From: Corynebacterium resistens DSM 45100
Lineage (GTDB): Bacteria > Actinomycetota > Actinomycetes > Mycobacteriales > Mycobacteriaceae
Length of the DNA: 64,000 nucleotides
NCBI RefSeq assembly: GCF_000177535.2
Contig: NC_015673.1
Coordinates: forward strand, 620,001 to 684,000
Direction: 5' to 3'
A program made the position numbers and the translations under genes. Each line of letters opens with the position of its first letter. Position 1 is the stretch's first letter. Shown piece by piece: positions 44,408-53,512 of this stretch. Under the pieces are notes generated by a model, which saw only the letters and a list, made by a program, of their open reading frames with translations, ran no database searches and was not told the DNA's origin.

Positions 44408-45655
44408 TTAATTTTTCTGGTGGCGGGTTCTTCCCCTCTTGAACAGCGAAAGCGCAATGACAAAGGAAATGCTAACGATCGTGGCAATCCATGCAACGAA
44501 CACCGGCCATCCTGCGTGGAAGAAGTAGCCCGAGATCCATCCCATAAGGGAAGAACCGATGTAGTAGCTGAAGACATACAGGCTGGAAGCCTCTGCGCGA
44601 TCGTGGGTAGCGATCTCACCGACCCACGCGGAAGCTGCGGAGTGTGCGGCAAAGAAGGCCGCAGTAAAGGCGAGGCAACCAATGAGTGTGGAAGGCAGCG
44701 TCGGAATGAAAAGAAGTGTCAAGCCTACAGCGCCGATGAGGCAGGAACCAGCCACGACCCGCGAGCGGCCCCACGTGGAAACCAGCGAACCGGCGCGGGC
44801 GGAAGACCATGTGCCGGAAAGGTACATCAGGAAGGTCATAGCAGCGAGCGATGCGGGTAGTCCGAAATCCTCAATCAGGCGGAATCCTAAATAGTTGTAA
44901 AGGCTGACGAACGTGCCCATCAGCAGGAATGGAAGGGCAAACAGGCGCAGCAGCACCGGATTTCGAAGGTGCTGGCCGATCGCGGTGAGCTCGTGACCCC
45001 ACGTGATCGACTTGGGGCGGAAGTGATGTTGGGGTGGAATGACGGTTGCGGTGATAACTGCCATCAAGACCGCGAAACCTGCACTGAGTAGCACAGCATA
45101 ACGCCAACTGGTGAAATCCAAGGCAATACCTGGGATGAGCCGACCCAATAGGCCGCCCAGAGTTGTACCTGAGATATAAAAGCCCATGACCCGCGGCAGG
45201 TGGCGGCCGTGGATCTCCTCCGCCAAATACGTCATCACAACGGCAGGTACACCGGCCACCGCGATACCTTGTACAAAGCGCAGCGCGATGATGGATTGAA
45301 TGCTGGGCATGAAGCACAGCAACAAAGACAAAACTGTCGCGACGAGCGCGGAGATTTGGATTACTTGCCGGCGCCCAAAGCGTTCACTAATTACACCCGC
45401 GGGCAGTACTGTCAACGCCAGCGCGCCCGTGGTGGCGGAAACCGTCAGTGCGGCGATGGTGGGGGAGACTGCGAAATCATCCGAGAGCGCTGGCAGCACT
45501 GCTTGCGTGGCGTACAGCGCATTGAAGGAAGCTAAGCCTGCGCATAAAGCTGCGATGAGGGCCCTCCGGTATCGCGGATCGGTGGGTGTAAGCCCTTCGC
45601 GATTAGGTGGTGGTGAATCAGCGGGTTTTGTCTGGGCGAGGTCATCGCGGGTCAT
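44408..45655 (-). CDS. Major facilitator superfamily transporter (YnfM-like)
   Basis: 415 residues from ATG 45655. About twelve hydrophobic segments, with the MFS loop motif GVISERFGRRQV between helices 2 and 3 and QGIAVAGVPAVV in helix 4. The short periplasmic FVSLYNYLGFRLIEDFG block is shared with YnfM-type drug or metabolite exporters. It is divergent from a LysR regulator, which probably controls it. The substrate is unknown. Confidence 0.85.
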   Translation of the reverse strand: MTRDDLAQTKPADSPPPNREGLTPTDPRYRRALIAALCAGLASFNALYATQAVLPALSDDFAVSPTIAALTVSATTGALALTVLPAGVISERFGRRQVIQISALVATVLSLLLCFMPSIQSIIALRFVQGIAVAGVPAVVMTYLAEEIHGRHLPRVMGFYISGTTLGGLLGRLIPGIALDFTSWRYAVLLSAGFAVLMAVITATVIPPQHHFRPKSITWGHELTAIGQHLRNPVLLRLFALPFLLMGTFVSLYNYLGFRLIEDFGLPASLAAMTFLMYLSGTWSSARAGSLVSTWGRSRVVAGSCLIGAVGLTLLFIPTLPSTLIGCLAFTAAFFAAHSAASAWVGEIATHDRAEASSLYVFSYYIGSSLMGWISGYFFHAGWPVFVAWIATIVSISFVIALSLFKRGRTRHQKN

Positions 45656-45753
45656 GGTTTTTATTGTCCGCCAACAAGGTGCTTTCGCATAATGCAACGG
45701 AATTATTGTTTAGTCCACTTCTATGCAATTATTTTGTGTCAGAATTAACCACC
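45656..45753. promoter_or_regulatory. Divergent MFS/LysR control region
   Basis: A 98-base region containing GCATAATGC (45687-45695), two AATTATT repeats and several T-N11-A combinations of the kind LysR regulators bind. No site can be fixed. Confidence 0.4.
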
Positions 45754-46644
45754 ATGAAGCAACTGGAGTGGTTCCTTGACCTCGCGGAGAGCCAAAACAT
45801 GGTGGATTCCGCGTTGAGTCTTGGCGTGAGTCAGTCAGCGCTATCGCGACGATTATCCGCATTGGAAGCCGAAGTGGGGGCGGAGTTGTTCGATCGGCGC
45901 GGGCGCCACCTGATCCTTAATGAATGTGGTCGAGCGCTGGCGGAACATGCCCGTGAAGCAATGGGCAGTTGGGAACGCGGGGTTGCCGAGGTGCACCGGC
46001 TGATGGACCCAGAAAGAGGCACGGTTCGGTTGGACTTTATGCATTCATTGGGCACGTGGATGGTGCCCGATTTGCTGCGTTCCTATCGCGAGCTGCATCC
46101 CCACGTGGAATTCAAATTAGTGCAGGGAGCAGCACAAACTCTCATCGATCATGTTCTGGATCATTCCGCAGATCTAGCATTGGTGGGGCCAAAGCCTTCC
46201 GGGTTCGTCGTAGCTGGGGAGCTGAACTGGGTACAGCTGACAACCCAGCGGTTGGCGCTGGCCGTGCCGGATGATCACAAGTGGGCTGGAAGGAAGTCCA
46301 TCAGTATCGCGGAAGCTGAAGATGAACCCTTCATTGCGATGCTGGAGGGGTATGGCACACGGATGTTGCTCGACGATCTGACGGCTGAAGCTGGTTTCCG
46401 GCCACGGTTGGTTTTCGAATCAATGGAGCTAACGACGTTGGCTGGGCTAGTTTCCGCTGGGCTGGGCGTAGCGATTCTGCCTTTGGGTGATCCCAACCTC
46501 GTTATTTCGGGAATAACAATGCTCCCTCTCACGGAAACCCGTGAGAGGGAGCTGGGGCTTGTGTGGCTGCCTGGCACTTCTCCGGCCCCGGCAGCAGATG
46601 CCTTCAGGGACTTTGTGACGAAGCGTTTAGCCGGGAGTGCCTAG
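45754..46644 (+). CDS. LysR-type transcriptional regulator
   Basis: 296 residues from ATG 45754. The N-terminal helix-turn-helix (MKQLEWFLDLAE, SQSALSRRLSALEAEVGAELFDRRGRHL) is followed by a periplasmic-binding-like effector domain (LVQGAAQTLIDHV, LALVGPKPSG, FESMELTTLAGLVSAGLGVAILP). It is divergent from the MFS transporter gene, which it probably regulates in response to an unknown ligand. The 3' end contains two adjacent hairpins, one with a perfect 14-base stem. Confidence 0.88.
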   Translation: MKQLEWFLDLAESQNMVDSALSLGVSQSALSRRLSALEAEVGAELFDRRGRHLILNECGRALAEHAREAMGSWERGVAEVHRLMDPERGTVRLDFMHSLGTWMVPDLLRSYRELHPHVEFKLVQGAAQTLIDHVLDHSADLALVGPKPSGFVVAGELNWVQLTTQRLALAVPDDHKWAGRKSISIAEAEDEPFIAMLEGYGTRMLLDDLTAEAGFRPRLVFESMELTTLAGLVSAGLGVAILPLGDPNLVISGITMLPLTETRERELGLVWLPGTSPAPAADAFRDFVTKRLAGSA

Positions 46645-46656
46645 GCCATTGCTGGA

Positions 46657-48759
46657 CTAAGCACCGATGGTGCCGAAGTCGTCCTTCCACACCACTACGG
46701 TAGATGGGCGAGGCGCGTTCTTGCCGCCGTCAGGCCAGTGCGACTTGGCATCCTCTAGCTTGGCATTTTCGTCCTCGTCCTCACCTGGGTGCTGCACGTT
46801 AACCAGCGCGCGCTTTTCGAACACCAATGGGCCACAGGTTTCCGCACCAACGGGAACGGTGAGGAACTGCTTGGTCAGGCCACGGGCCTCACCCTCGAGG
46901 GCTACCGCGAACAGGCCATCGTTGGACTTCAGCGCGTTGCCGTCGGTAGAGATCCACAGGTTGCCGAAGGAGTCAAAGGTGACGTTATCTGGGCAGGAGA
47001 TCGGGGAGACCTTGGACTTATCGAAGCCACCGAAGTAGGTCTCGGCCTCATTTGGATCACCACAGACGAGCAGCAGATTCCACTTCAGATCCTCGCCGGT
47101 GTGGTTATCTTCAATCTCGAGAACCAAGCCGTTCTTGTTCTCCTTGATGGGAGCCACCTCAGCGATAGGAGCATCGTCCTTGCCCGGACGGTCAGCTCCA
47201 CGGTACTTGTTGTTGGTCAGCGCGCAGTAGACCTTGCCCGTGGTTGGGTGTGGCTCGATGTCCTCTGGGCGATCCATCTTCGTCGCGCCAACCTTGTCGC
47301 CAGCTTCGCGCGTGTAGATCAAAACCTCTTCGCCGGTCATGCCGTCAACGTGGCTTTCAACGGAACCGTCAGCCTTGGCTGTAGCCAGCTTGATCCACTT
47401 ACCCTCGCCGTCGTACTTGCCATCTTCTGGCAGCTTGCCGGACTCCTTGAAGTCCTTGGAGTTGCCCTCGAACGTGCCAACGTACAAGGTGCCCTCGTCC
47501 AGGATCTTCATGTTCTCTTCACGGTCCGCATCGGTCTTGCCGCTGCGCATCTTGCGGGAAGAAACGAACTTGTAGATGTACTCGAAGCGGGAGTCATCGC
47601 CCGAGTAAGCCACTACAGTGCCGTCGTTGGTGACGTGGATGTTTGCGCCCTCGTGCTTGAAGCGACCCAGTGCGGTGTGCTTCACAGGGGTGGACTTGGG
47701 ATCCCACGGGTTAATCTCCACAACCCAGTTGAAGCGGTTTGGCTCGTTAGGCTCCTTGCGCAGGTCAAAGCGATCTTCGAAGCGCTCCCACTTGCGGGCG
47801 GTCTCCTTGTCCTCCATGCCGTAGCGCTTCAGGCGCTTGCGCACCTTCTCGTCCTTGACCTCTTCACCACCAGCGAAGTATTGGTCGATGTTCTCCTCAC
47901 CGGACAGCACGGTACCCCAAGGTGTCACACCACCGGAGCAGTTGTTGAAGGTGCCCAAAACGGTCTTGCCTTCTTTGTCCTTGGAGGTCTTCACCAGCTC
48001 GTGGCCAGCAACTGGGCCACGCAGCTCGAATTCAGTCTTGCCGTGAATGCGGCGGTTGTATTTGCCCATCACTGGCTTCAGGCGACCGTCCTTGTCGTTA
48101 CCCTCAACCTCAACCACGCTCATGCCATGGCTCGCCAACTCGATTGCCACCTGCTCCTTGGTGGGCTTCTTCGCGTCGTAGTCGCGGAACATCTGCTGAG
48201 GAGTGGTGTACTCGTGGTTGCAAACCAGCAGGAAGCGGTTCTTCTGGCCCTCAATTGGCAGTAGGGCAGCGAAGTCATTGTTGAAGCCGTATTGCTTCTC
48301 TGCGGCTTCGGCGGTCTGCTTGTCGATGTCGAACTTCGGTGCGCCCTCTACAACTGGATCGCCCCAGCGCAACACGATGTCACTGGAGTAGCCCTTTGGA
48401 ACCACAACCTCGTCCTTGGTGTTTGGTTCCACCATCTCGAAGTTCAGGCCTTTAGGGGTAGCCACGTCCTTTGCATCCTTGGAGGAAGATGCGGAACCGG
48501 AGCTGCCACTGGAACCTTTGTCGTCAGAGCAAGCAGCCAGGAAGGAAGCTCCGCCGACGGTCACCATTGCGGCACCACCGGCACGCAAAGCGGTACGGCG
48601 GCTGAAGGTTGCCTTGACGATATCGCCGAAGTAAGCGTTATTAGATTCGTTTGGAACAGGCTTGGAACAAGCGTCGCCACACTTGTACACACAGGTTCGG
48701 TGGGAACGGCTGGACGTGAAGTCCATGTTCTTCAGTAGGTTAAGCCCCTTGAGGCCCAT
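46657..48759 (-). CDS. phoX: PhoX-type alkaline phosphatase
   Basis: 700 residues from ATG 48759 (AGGAGAAAG before it). A twin-arginine signal (FSRRTALRAGGAAMVTVGGASFLAAC) also ends in a lipobox-like AAC, so the protein is probably exported by Tat and perhaps lipidated. The PhoX core follows, with LLVCNHEYTTPQQMF, NCSGGVTPWGTVLSGEEN, HTALGRFKHEGANI, TKMDRPEDIEPHPTTG and CPDNVTFDSFGNLWISTDG, the blocks binding the Fe/Ca cofactor. It should release phosphate from organic esters. An N-terminal CVYKCGDACSKP segment with four Cys is unusual before the signal. Confidence 0.92.
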   Translation of the reverse strand: MGLKGLNLLKNMDFTSSRSHRTCVYKCGDACSKPVPNESNNAYFGDIVKATFSRRTALRAGGAAMVTVGGASFLAACSDDKGSSGSSGSASSSKDAKDVATPKGLNFEMVEPNTKDEVVVPKGYSSDIVLRWGDPVVEGAPKFDIDKQTAEAAEKQYGFNNDFAALLPIEGQKNRFLLVCNHEYTTPQQMFRDYDAKKPTKEQVAIELASHGMSVVEVEGNDKDGRLKPVMGKYNRRIHGKTEFELRGPVAGHELVKTSKDKEGKTVLGTFNNCSGGVTPWGTVLSGEENIDQYFAGGEEVKDEKVRKRLKRYGMEDKETARKWERFEDRFDLRKEPNEPNRFNWVVEINPWDPKSTPVKHTALGRFKHEGANIHVTNDGTVVAYSGDDSRFEYIYKFVSSRKMRSGKTDADREENMKILDEGTLYVGTFEGNSKDFKESGKLPEDGKYDGEGKWIKLATAKADGSVESHVDGMTGEEVLIYTREAGDKVGATKMDRPEDIEPHPTTGKVYCALTNNKYRGADRPGKDDAPIAEVAPIKENKNGLVLEIEDNHTGEDLKWNLLLVCGDPNEAETYFGGFDKSKVSPISCPDNVTFDSFGNLWISTDGNALKSNDGLFAVALEGEARGLTKQFLTVPVGAETCGPLVFEKRALVNVQHPGEDEDENAKLEDAKSHWPDGGKNAPRPSTVVVWKDDFGTIGA

Positions 48760-48963
48760 GACTTTCTCCTCAGTAAAACGTGCAGTTGATTGACGTTCCA
48801 ACCTTAAGAAGTGGAATCTAACTACCGGTTTCGCCAAGGTGTACTTTGCGTAAACCCTTCACCCGCGGGGGTGGTGTGGTCGCGAGTTGCTATTCAGGGC
48901 ACGGCGGGCATGGGGGTGGGGACAAGCGCCGTTGGCTAATATTCGCGTTTTGTCGGTTTCGGC

Positions 48964-48982
48964 TTCTTATTTCTTGACGCCA
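48964..48982 (-). repeat. Dispersed motif at the end of the DUF3054 gene
   Basis: ttcttatttcttgacgccat; on the minus strand ATGGCGTCAAGAAATAAG, a weaker copy (GTCAA for GTCGA) that includes the DUF3054 stop codon. Confidence 0.45.
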
Positions 48983-49464
48983 TGCGCCGCCCGACCGGCG
49001 CGTTTCCCGGTAATAGCACGCCAGCCCAGCAACAGGAGTCCACTCATTACGCTCGCGACGATGATGAACGACCAGTGGGGGATTTCACCGTGCCGGATGC
49101 CCCAGATGGTTAGGCCCGCAATCGCGGTGCACAGCCAGACGATAACTCCACTGCTTAGAGCTGTGGCGCGGGCGACTTTGCCGGTGAGGGTGAGCAGAAC
49201 CCAGCCTGCCACGGCACCCAGGAGGAAAGGCCATACGGTTTGCATCCAACCGGAGAAATTCAGCGGCATCTCTTCCGTCTGGTGCGCAATCCTTGCAAAT
49301 AGTGCAAACAGCGCCACACCCAGCACATCCATAAACAACGCGAGAGCAGGCGTACCGGGTGCAGAGGCGACCTCTCGTTTGGAGCGTTCAGAGGCGGGGG
49401 AGGGGGCCACGGACGCGGCTGCGTTGGGAGAATCGGATTGGGGGTTGGGGGTGACGTTATCCAT
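48967..49464 (-). CDS. DUF3054 family membrane protein
   Basis: 165 residues. A soluble N-terminus of about 35 residues precedes four hydrophobic segments (FMDVLGVALFALFARIAHQ, WPFLLGAVAGWVLLTL, GVIVWLCTAIAGLTIWGIR, WSFIIVASVMSGLLLLG). The leading Asp and PFLLGAVAGW are typical of DUF3054. No function is known. It follows the flippase-like gene by 11 bases on the same strand. Confidence 0.8.
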   Translation of the reverse strand: MDNVTPNPQSDSPNAAASVAPSPASERSKREVASAPGTPALALFMDVLGVALFALFARIAHQTEEMPLNFSGWMQTVWPFLLGAVAGWVLLTLTGKVARATALSSGVIVWLCTAIAGLTIWGIRHGEIPHWSFIIVASVMSGLLLLGWRAITGKRAGRAAHGVKK

Positions 49465-49475
49465 GACTTCTCAGC

Positions 49476-50681
49476 TTAGCTACCACGCTGAACCGTGCCA
49501 CCCTCGGCAGTTGCGGTTGCCGGGGTGTCCGTGGCGGCGTCGGCATCAACCGAAGAATCGACATCCGAAACAGCCTGATTCGGCGAGTCGGTGTGCGACC
49601 CTGTGCCGCCAGACGAAGATCCCTCCATCGGTGTGGCTTCCTTAGCGACCTTGGAGAACTGCCCGGCGAAGAAGACAATCCAGCCGACAATTGTCAGCGC
49701 GACGAAGCTGATCATGCGGAAGCAGATCACGCTGGCAAAGGCCTGCACGGAAGTCATTGAAGCGAAACGGATCAAAGTCGAAGTCAACGCAACATCTACC
49801 AGCCCCAGGCCTCCGGGGGTGACTTGCGCCTGGCCCACCAGCTTGGCGGTGAGGAAACTCAAAACCACACCTGCGATCGGCGGTTCGGCCTCCACGGCAT
49901 AGATGCACGCCAGTAAGCAGAAAATCTCAAGAATCCACTTGGCCAAGGAAACCACGATGCTGATGGCCAACTGCGGGAGTGGCAGCTGCACGGTGGAAAG
50001 CTGTTCTGCCAGACCAACCAACTTGCCTTCAAAGCGGTCGGCGGGTTTGTTACGCCAGCGGTTAAATGCGCGCAGTCGGGCGCGCAACCAGCGTTCGAGA
50101 AAGTGCGGGTGCGAAGCCACCCAGTTGGTGGCTACGGCGAGGGCAAGGAGGGCGACCACGCTGATCAGAAGCGTGCTGAGCTGTACTTCTTTGAGCCCGA
50201 GGAAGAAGACGGCACCGATCGCAAGCAGTGCCATGCCACCGCCGGCCAACACACCGGAAAGCACCAAATACCAGCTCGAGATGACGGCCGTTGCGCCCCA
50301 CTTCAACTGCTCACGGAAAATCATCGCTGCCGAAAGTGCCGGCCCACCAGGGAATGTAGAAGAAACTGAGTTGGCCGCTAGTCCCAATGCGTTGACCCGC
50401 AATCGGCTGACCTTCACGCCGGCCGAACGCAGCAGAACCACCATCACTTCGGCTTGGGCTAGCATCGCTAAGCCCATCATGGCAGCGGCCACCAGCAGCC
50501 AGCGATTATCGGAGCGCTTCATTTCGCGCCAGCCTTCACCTAGGAAGTGCAGCTGATTCCGGGCCGCCACCACAATCAGAACGATCAGCAAGATGGACAG
50601 GGTTGCCCGAACCCACGGCCGACGGAGGTATGCAAAAACTGCTTTAGTTTTGCTTGTTTTGCCGGTCTTGGTTCGGCTCAT
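49476..50681 (-). CDS. Lysylphosphatidylglycerol-synthase-type flippase domain membrane protein (UPF0104)
   Basis: 401 residues from ATG 50681, preceded by GGAGGA. About eight hydrophobic segments, with GPALSAAMIFREQLKWGA, LSTLLISVVALLALAV and TPGGLGLVDVALTSTL, the last being the signature of the LPG-synthase TM/UPF0104 family. It keeps only the membrane part, without a cytosolic ligase, so it may move lipids. It follows mmpL in the same direction, and a similar protein sits beside the trehalose mycolate transporter in C. glutamicum. Confidence 0.82.
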   Translation of the reverse strand: MSRTKTGKTSKTKAVFAYLRRPWVRATLSILLIVLIVVAARNQLHFLGEGWREMKRSDNRWLLVAAAMMGLAMLAQAEVMVVLLRSAGVKVSRLRVNALGLAANSVSSTFPGGPALSAAMIFREQLKWGATAVISSWYLVLSGVLAGGGMALLAIGAVFFLGLKEVQLSTLLISVVALLALAVATNWVASHPHFLERWLRARLRAFNRWRNKPADRFEGKLVGLAEQLSTVQLPLPQLAISIVVSLAKWILEIFCLLACIYAVEAEPPIAGVVLSFLTAKLVGQAQVTPGGLGLVDVALTSTLIRFASMTSVQAFASVICFRMISFVALTIVGWIVFFAGQFSKVAKEATPMEGSSSGGTGSHTDSPNQAVSDVDSSVDADAATDTPATATAEGGTVQRGS

Positions 50682-50795
50682 TTGTGCATCCTCCTTTCTC
50701 ACTGATTGTGTAGCTTTCACATGCCCGGAACTTGTTGACGCGCCGGGAGGGGGTAGGGGACAGCCAACGATTGGTTGGCTCTTGTCCTAAATAAG

Positions 50796-53336
50796 TTAGT
50801 GCCGGTTTTCATCTGTGCCACGTTCATCGTGGCTGTCAACTGTTCTCGGATCGGGTGTTTTCGGATCGGGGTCGGGCAACGCGCGCCGTTCGTATTGCAG
50901 TGCCCGGTTTGCTTCACGCTGTTCGGCGGCGTGTTTTTCAGCTTGCTGGCGCTGCACCCGTGCCATCAACTCATGGAAAGGCAGATTCCGCTGGTGGCGC
51001 TCAATGGGTCGCTGCGGAATGCGCGCAGGCGAAGTGCTCCTGGCGCCACTGTCCTGTGGCGGGGCGTTGTGGGCAGGTTGCTCGGCAGTAGCATTCCGGC
51101 CAGCTTCAGGTTGGACGGCAGATGGCTTTTCTTCCATTTCGACGCCCCCACGCGCCAACCCAGCTGCGGGCCCCGCAGGTACTGGCTGCATTGGATGGGC
51201 GGCGGACGTACCGGACAACTGTTCGTTGTGCCCGACCTTTTCGGAAAGCTTTTTGACCCATCCTGGGGCCCACCAGCTGTCCTCGCGCAGCAAGTGCATC
51301 ACTGCAGGCACCAACAACATGCGGATGACGGTGGCATCCAGAATTAAGGCGATGACCATTCCGAACGCGATGTACTTCATCATGACGATGGAGGAGAACC
51401 CGAAGGCGCCACACACCACAATCATGATCAGCGCGGCTGCGGTAATGATGCTGCCGGTGGTGGCGGTGCCGAAGCGGATGGCTTGATCGGTGGATGCGCC
51501 ACGCGCGCGGGCCTCCACCATTCGGGAGACGAGGAACACCTCATAGTCCGTGGATAGGCCGAAGATAATGGCCACGATCAGTACCAAGATGGGGGACATC
51601 AATGGGCCAGCCGTGTAATTAAATAGGTCTGCGCCTACACCATCGACGAACAGGAGTGTCAGCACACCCAAGGTGGCGCCGGTTCCCAAGATGTTCATGA
51701 TCACGGCCTTGGCTGGGATGATGAGGGAACCGAAAATCAGCGCCATCAAGATGAAGCTCACGGCCACGATGTAGATCAGCATCCATGGCAACTTCTCAAA
51801 TAGCGCGGAGATGGATTCGACTTCTAGAGCCGGCGTGCCAGCCACGAGGACTTCGGCACCTTCGACCTTGAGATCTTCCAGCTTGTGGACGATACGGCTG
51901 TAGTCATCGCGGTTTTGGATGCCCGTTCCCAGGACAGTCACGCCATCCTTGGTGGGTTGCGTGACCTGGAATGGCGCGGTCAGGCCTTCCAGTTGGTTGG
52001 CTTGTTGGAAAACTTGCCCAACAGCAGCGCCATCGCCCTTGATTACTAGCTTGATGGGATTGGTGCGGAACTGTGGGAACTGCTCATCGAAGTGAGACTG
52101 CGCTACTCGGGTTTCGTTGCTCGGCGGGAGGTACGTTTCGTTGATGCCACCTAGCTTGATGCCGGCGATCGGCACCGTCAGAGCTAGTAGCCCCACCACC
52201 AACAGGAATGTCACCTTCTTGGAATGGCGCATGGCGAAAGCGGGCACTTTGCCCCAGAATCCATTCACTACTTCAGTGCGGCTCTGCGACTTGCGGCGAA
52301 TAGACCATTTGTCGATATTCTTGCCCAGTAGTCCGAAGATGCTGGGCAAAACGGCCACGCTCAGTAGAGCTGCCAGGCCCACCGCGCTCATTGCGCCGAA
52401 AGCAACGGACTTCAAGAATGCCTGCGGGAAGATCAGCAGGCCCGAGAGCGCGACGGCCACCATTGCGGCGGAGAACACCACAGTCTTGCCCGCGGTTGCA
52501 GTAGTGTTGCGCACCGCTGTCGGCACGTCGTTGCCCTCGGCCAACTCTTCACGGAATCGGGAAACCATGAACAGGCCGTAGTCAATAGCCAAGCCCAATC
52601 CCAGCAGGGTGACTACTGATTGTGCGAAGACGTTGATCTGCGTGGCGTCGGCCAAAATAGCGAGCACGCCCATGGAACCCAGAATGGACAGCACGCCCAC
52701 CAACAGTGGCATACAAGCAGCGATCACACCGCCGAAGACCAGCAGCAACAGCACACCAACGGCCGGCAGCGCGTACAGCTCCGCGCGGGAAATGTCTTCC
52801 GCCATTCCCTTGTCCAGCGCACCGGAAACCGCGGTGGCGCCGGCGATTTCCACCTTCACGCCGGGAGCGTTGATCTGATGGAGTTCATCTTCGATGACTC
52901 GGTAGTTCTTCAGCACATCCTCATTCACCCCTTTCAGGCTGACTGAGGTGAAAGTCGCCGAGCCGTCCTCCTTGGCCAGCGCGCGCGGACCACCGGTGTA
53001 CACCGAGCTGATCGCAGCCACCTGATCAGGGTGGCTTTCCTTCAGCTTCTTTAGCTGTTCGGCCATCTGTTTTTTGACGCCATCGTTAACCGCGGCCCCC
53101 GGTCCATTACCGGTGACGAGGATGATGACGTCACTGCGCGCGTCGCGACCGAATACGTCTTGTTCAATCTGTGCGGCGCGCGTGGACTGGGAGTGCGGGT
53201 CGTCCCAGCCCTCCTGGCTCATCCTTTCGCCGAGTTTTAACCCAAAGACGGCGTACAGCGCGACGATTGCCACGATGATCACGAATGGGATCACGCGACG
53301 GAAGCGGTAGGCCACATCGCCCCAAGTGCTAAACAC
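50796..53336 (-). CDS. cmpL1: MmpL-family transporter, CmpL1/MmpL3-type
   Basis: 846 residues from GTG 53336, preceded by GGAAAGGAA; this gives VFSTWGDVAYRFRRVIP, the typical MmpL opening. RND architecture: twelve hydrophobic segments with two external porter domains. The proton-relay Asp-Tyr pairs are in AIDYGLFMVSRFREE (TM4) and STDYEVFLVSRMVEA (TM10). A C-terminal cytosolic tail of about 150 residues is Gln/Arg/Pro-rich. It should export trehalose monomycolate to the outer layer. It is preceded by a tandem-repeat leader and followed by the flippase-like gene. Confidence 0.9.
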   Translation of the reverse strand: MFSTWGDVAYRFRRVIPFVIIVAIVALYAVFGLKLGERMSQEGWDDPHSQSTRAAQIEQDVFGRDARSDVIILVTGNGPGAAVNDGVKKQMAEQLKKLKESHPDQVAAISSVYTGGPRALAKEDGSATFTSVSLKGVNEDVLKNYRVIEDELHQINAPGVKVEIAGATAVSGALDKGMAEDISRAELYALPAVGVLLLLVFGGVIAACMPLLVGVLSILGSMGVLAILADATQINVFAQSVVTLLGLGLAIDYGLFMVSRFREELAEGNDVPTAVRNTTATAGKTVVFSAAMVAVALSGLLIFPQAFLKSVAFGAMSAVGLAALLSVAVLPSIFGLLGKNIDKWSIRRKSQSRTEVVNGFWGKVPAFAMRHSKKVTFLLVVGLLALTVPIAGIKLGGINETYLPPSNETRVAQSHFDEQFPQFRTNPIKLVIKGDGAAVGQVFQQANQLEGLTAPFQVTQPTKDGVTVLGTGIQNRDDYSRIVHKLEDLKVEGAEVLVAGTPALEVESISALFEKLPWMLIYIVAVSFILMALIFGSLIIPAKAVIMNILGTGATLGVLTLLFVDGVGADLFNYTAGPLMSPILVLIVAIIFGLSTDYEVFLVSRMVEARARGASTDQAIRFGTATTGSIITAAALIMIVVCGAFGFSSIVMMKYIAFGMVIALILDATVIRMLLVPAVMHLLREDSWWAPGWVKKLSEKVGHNEQLSGTSAAHPMQPVPAGPAAGLARGGVEMEEKPSAVQPEAGRNATAEQPAHNAPPQDSGARSTSPARIPQRPIERHQRNLPFHELMARVQRQQAEKHAAEQREANRALQYERRALPDPDPKTPDPRTVDSHDERGTDENRH
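51125..51148 (-). repeat. Dispersed motif in the mmpL tail
   Basis: cttttcttccatttcgacgccc; on the minus strand GGGCGTCGAAATGGAAGAAAAG, encoding Gly-Gly-Val-Glu-Met-Glu-Glu-Lys, in gene direction. Confidence 0.45.
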
Positions 53337-53391
53337 TGCGGGTTCCTTTCCAGTGTTGTGCAGGATATTTTTCAAAGTTCTGTGTTGGGAT

Positions 53392-53512
53392 TAAGTCCAA
53401 CAGGGCAAGTTAGTCCGACAGGGGGCGCCAGACCAACAAACGAGTTAGATCAACAGGGCTGTTGGACCAACAGAAGAGCTCGTCCAACAGAATAGTTAGT
53501 CCAATAGAGCAG
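53392..53512. repeat. 17-bp degenerate tandem repeat, seven units
   Basis: Units near TTAGTCCAACAGNGCAG run from 53392 to 53512; the last five are exactly 17 bases (53428, 53445, 53462, 53479, 53496), the first two 18. The core GTCCAACAG varies by one to three bases per unit. It lies between the NYN gene stop and the mmpL start, so it is probably in the mmpL leader, and the last unit includes the NYN stop codon. It has no spacer and is not CRISPR. Confidence 0.8.

Noticed and set aside
46789..48264. 491-codon open frame opposite phoX
   Set aside because: Exact antisense of a well-supported PhoX gene; its composition is that of a complementary frame and no family motif is seen.
53392..53512. 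Possible CRISPR array
   Set aside because: Units are contiguous 17-18-base degenerate repeats without spacers, and no cas genes are near.
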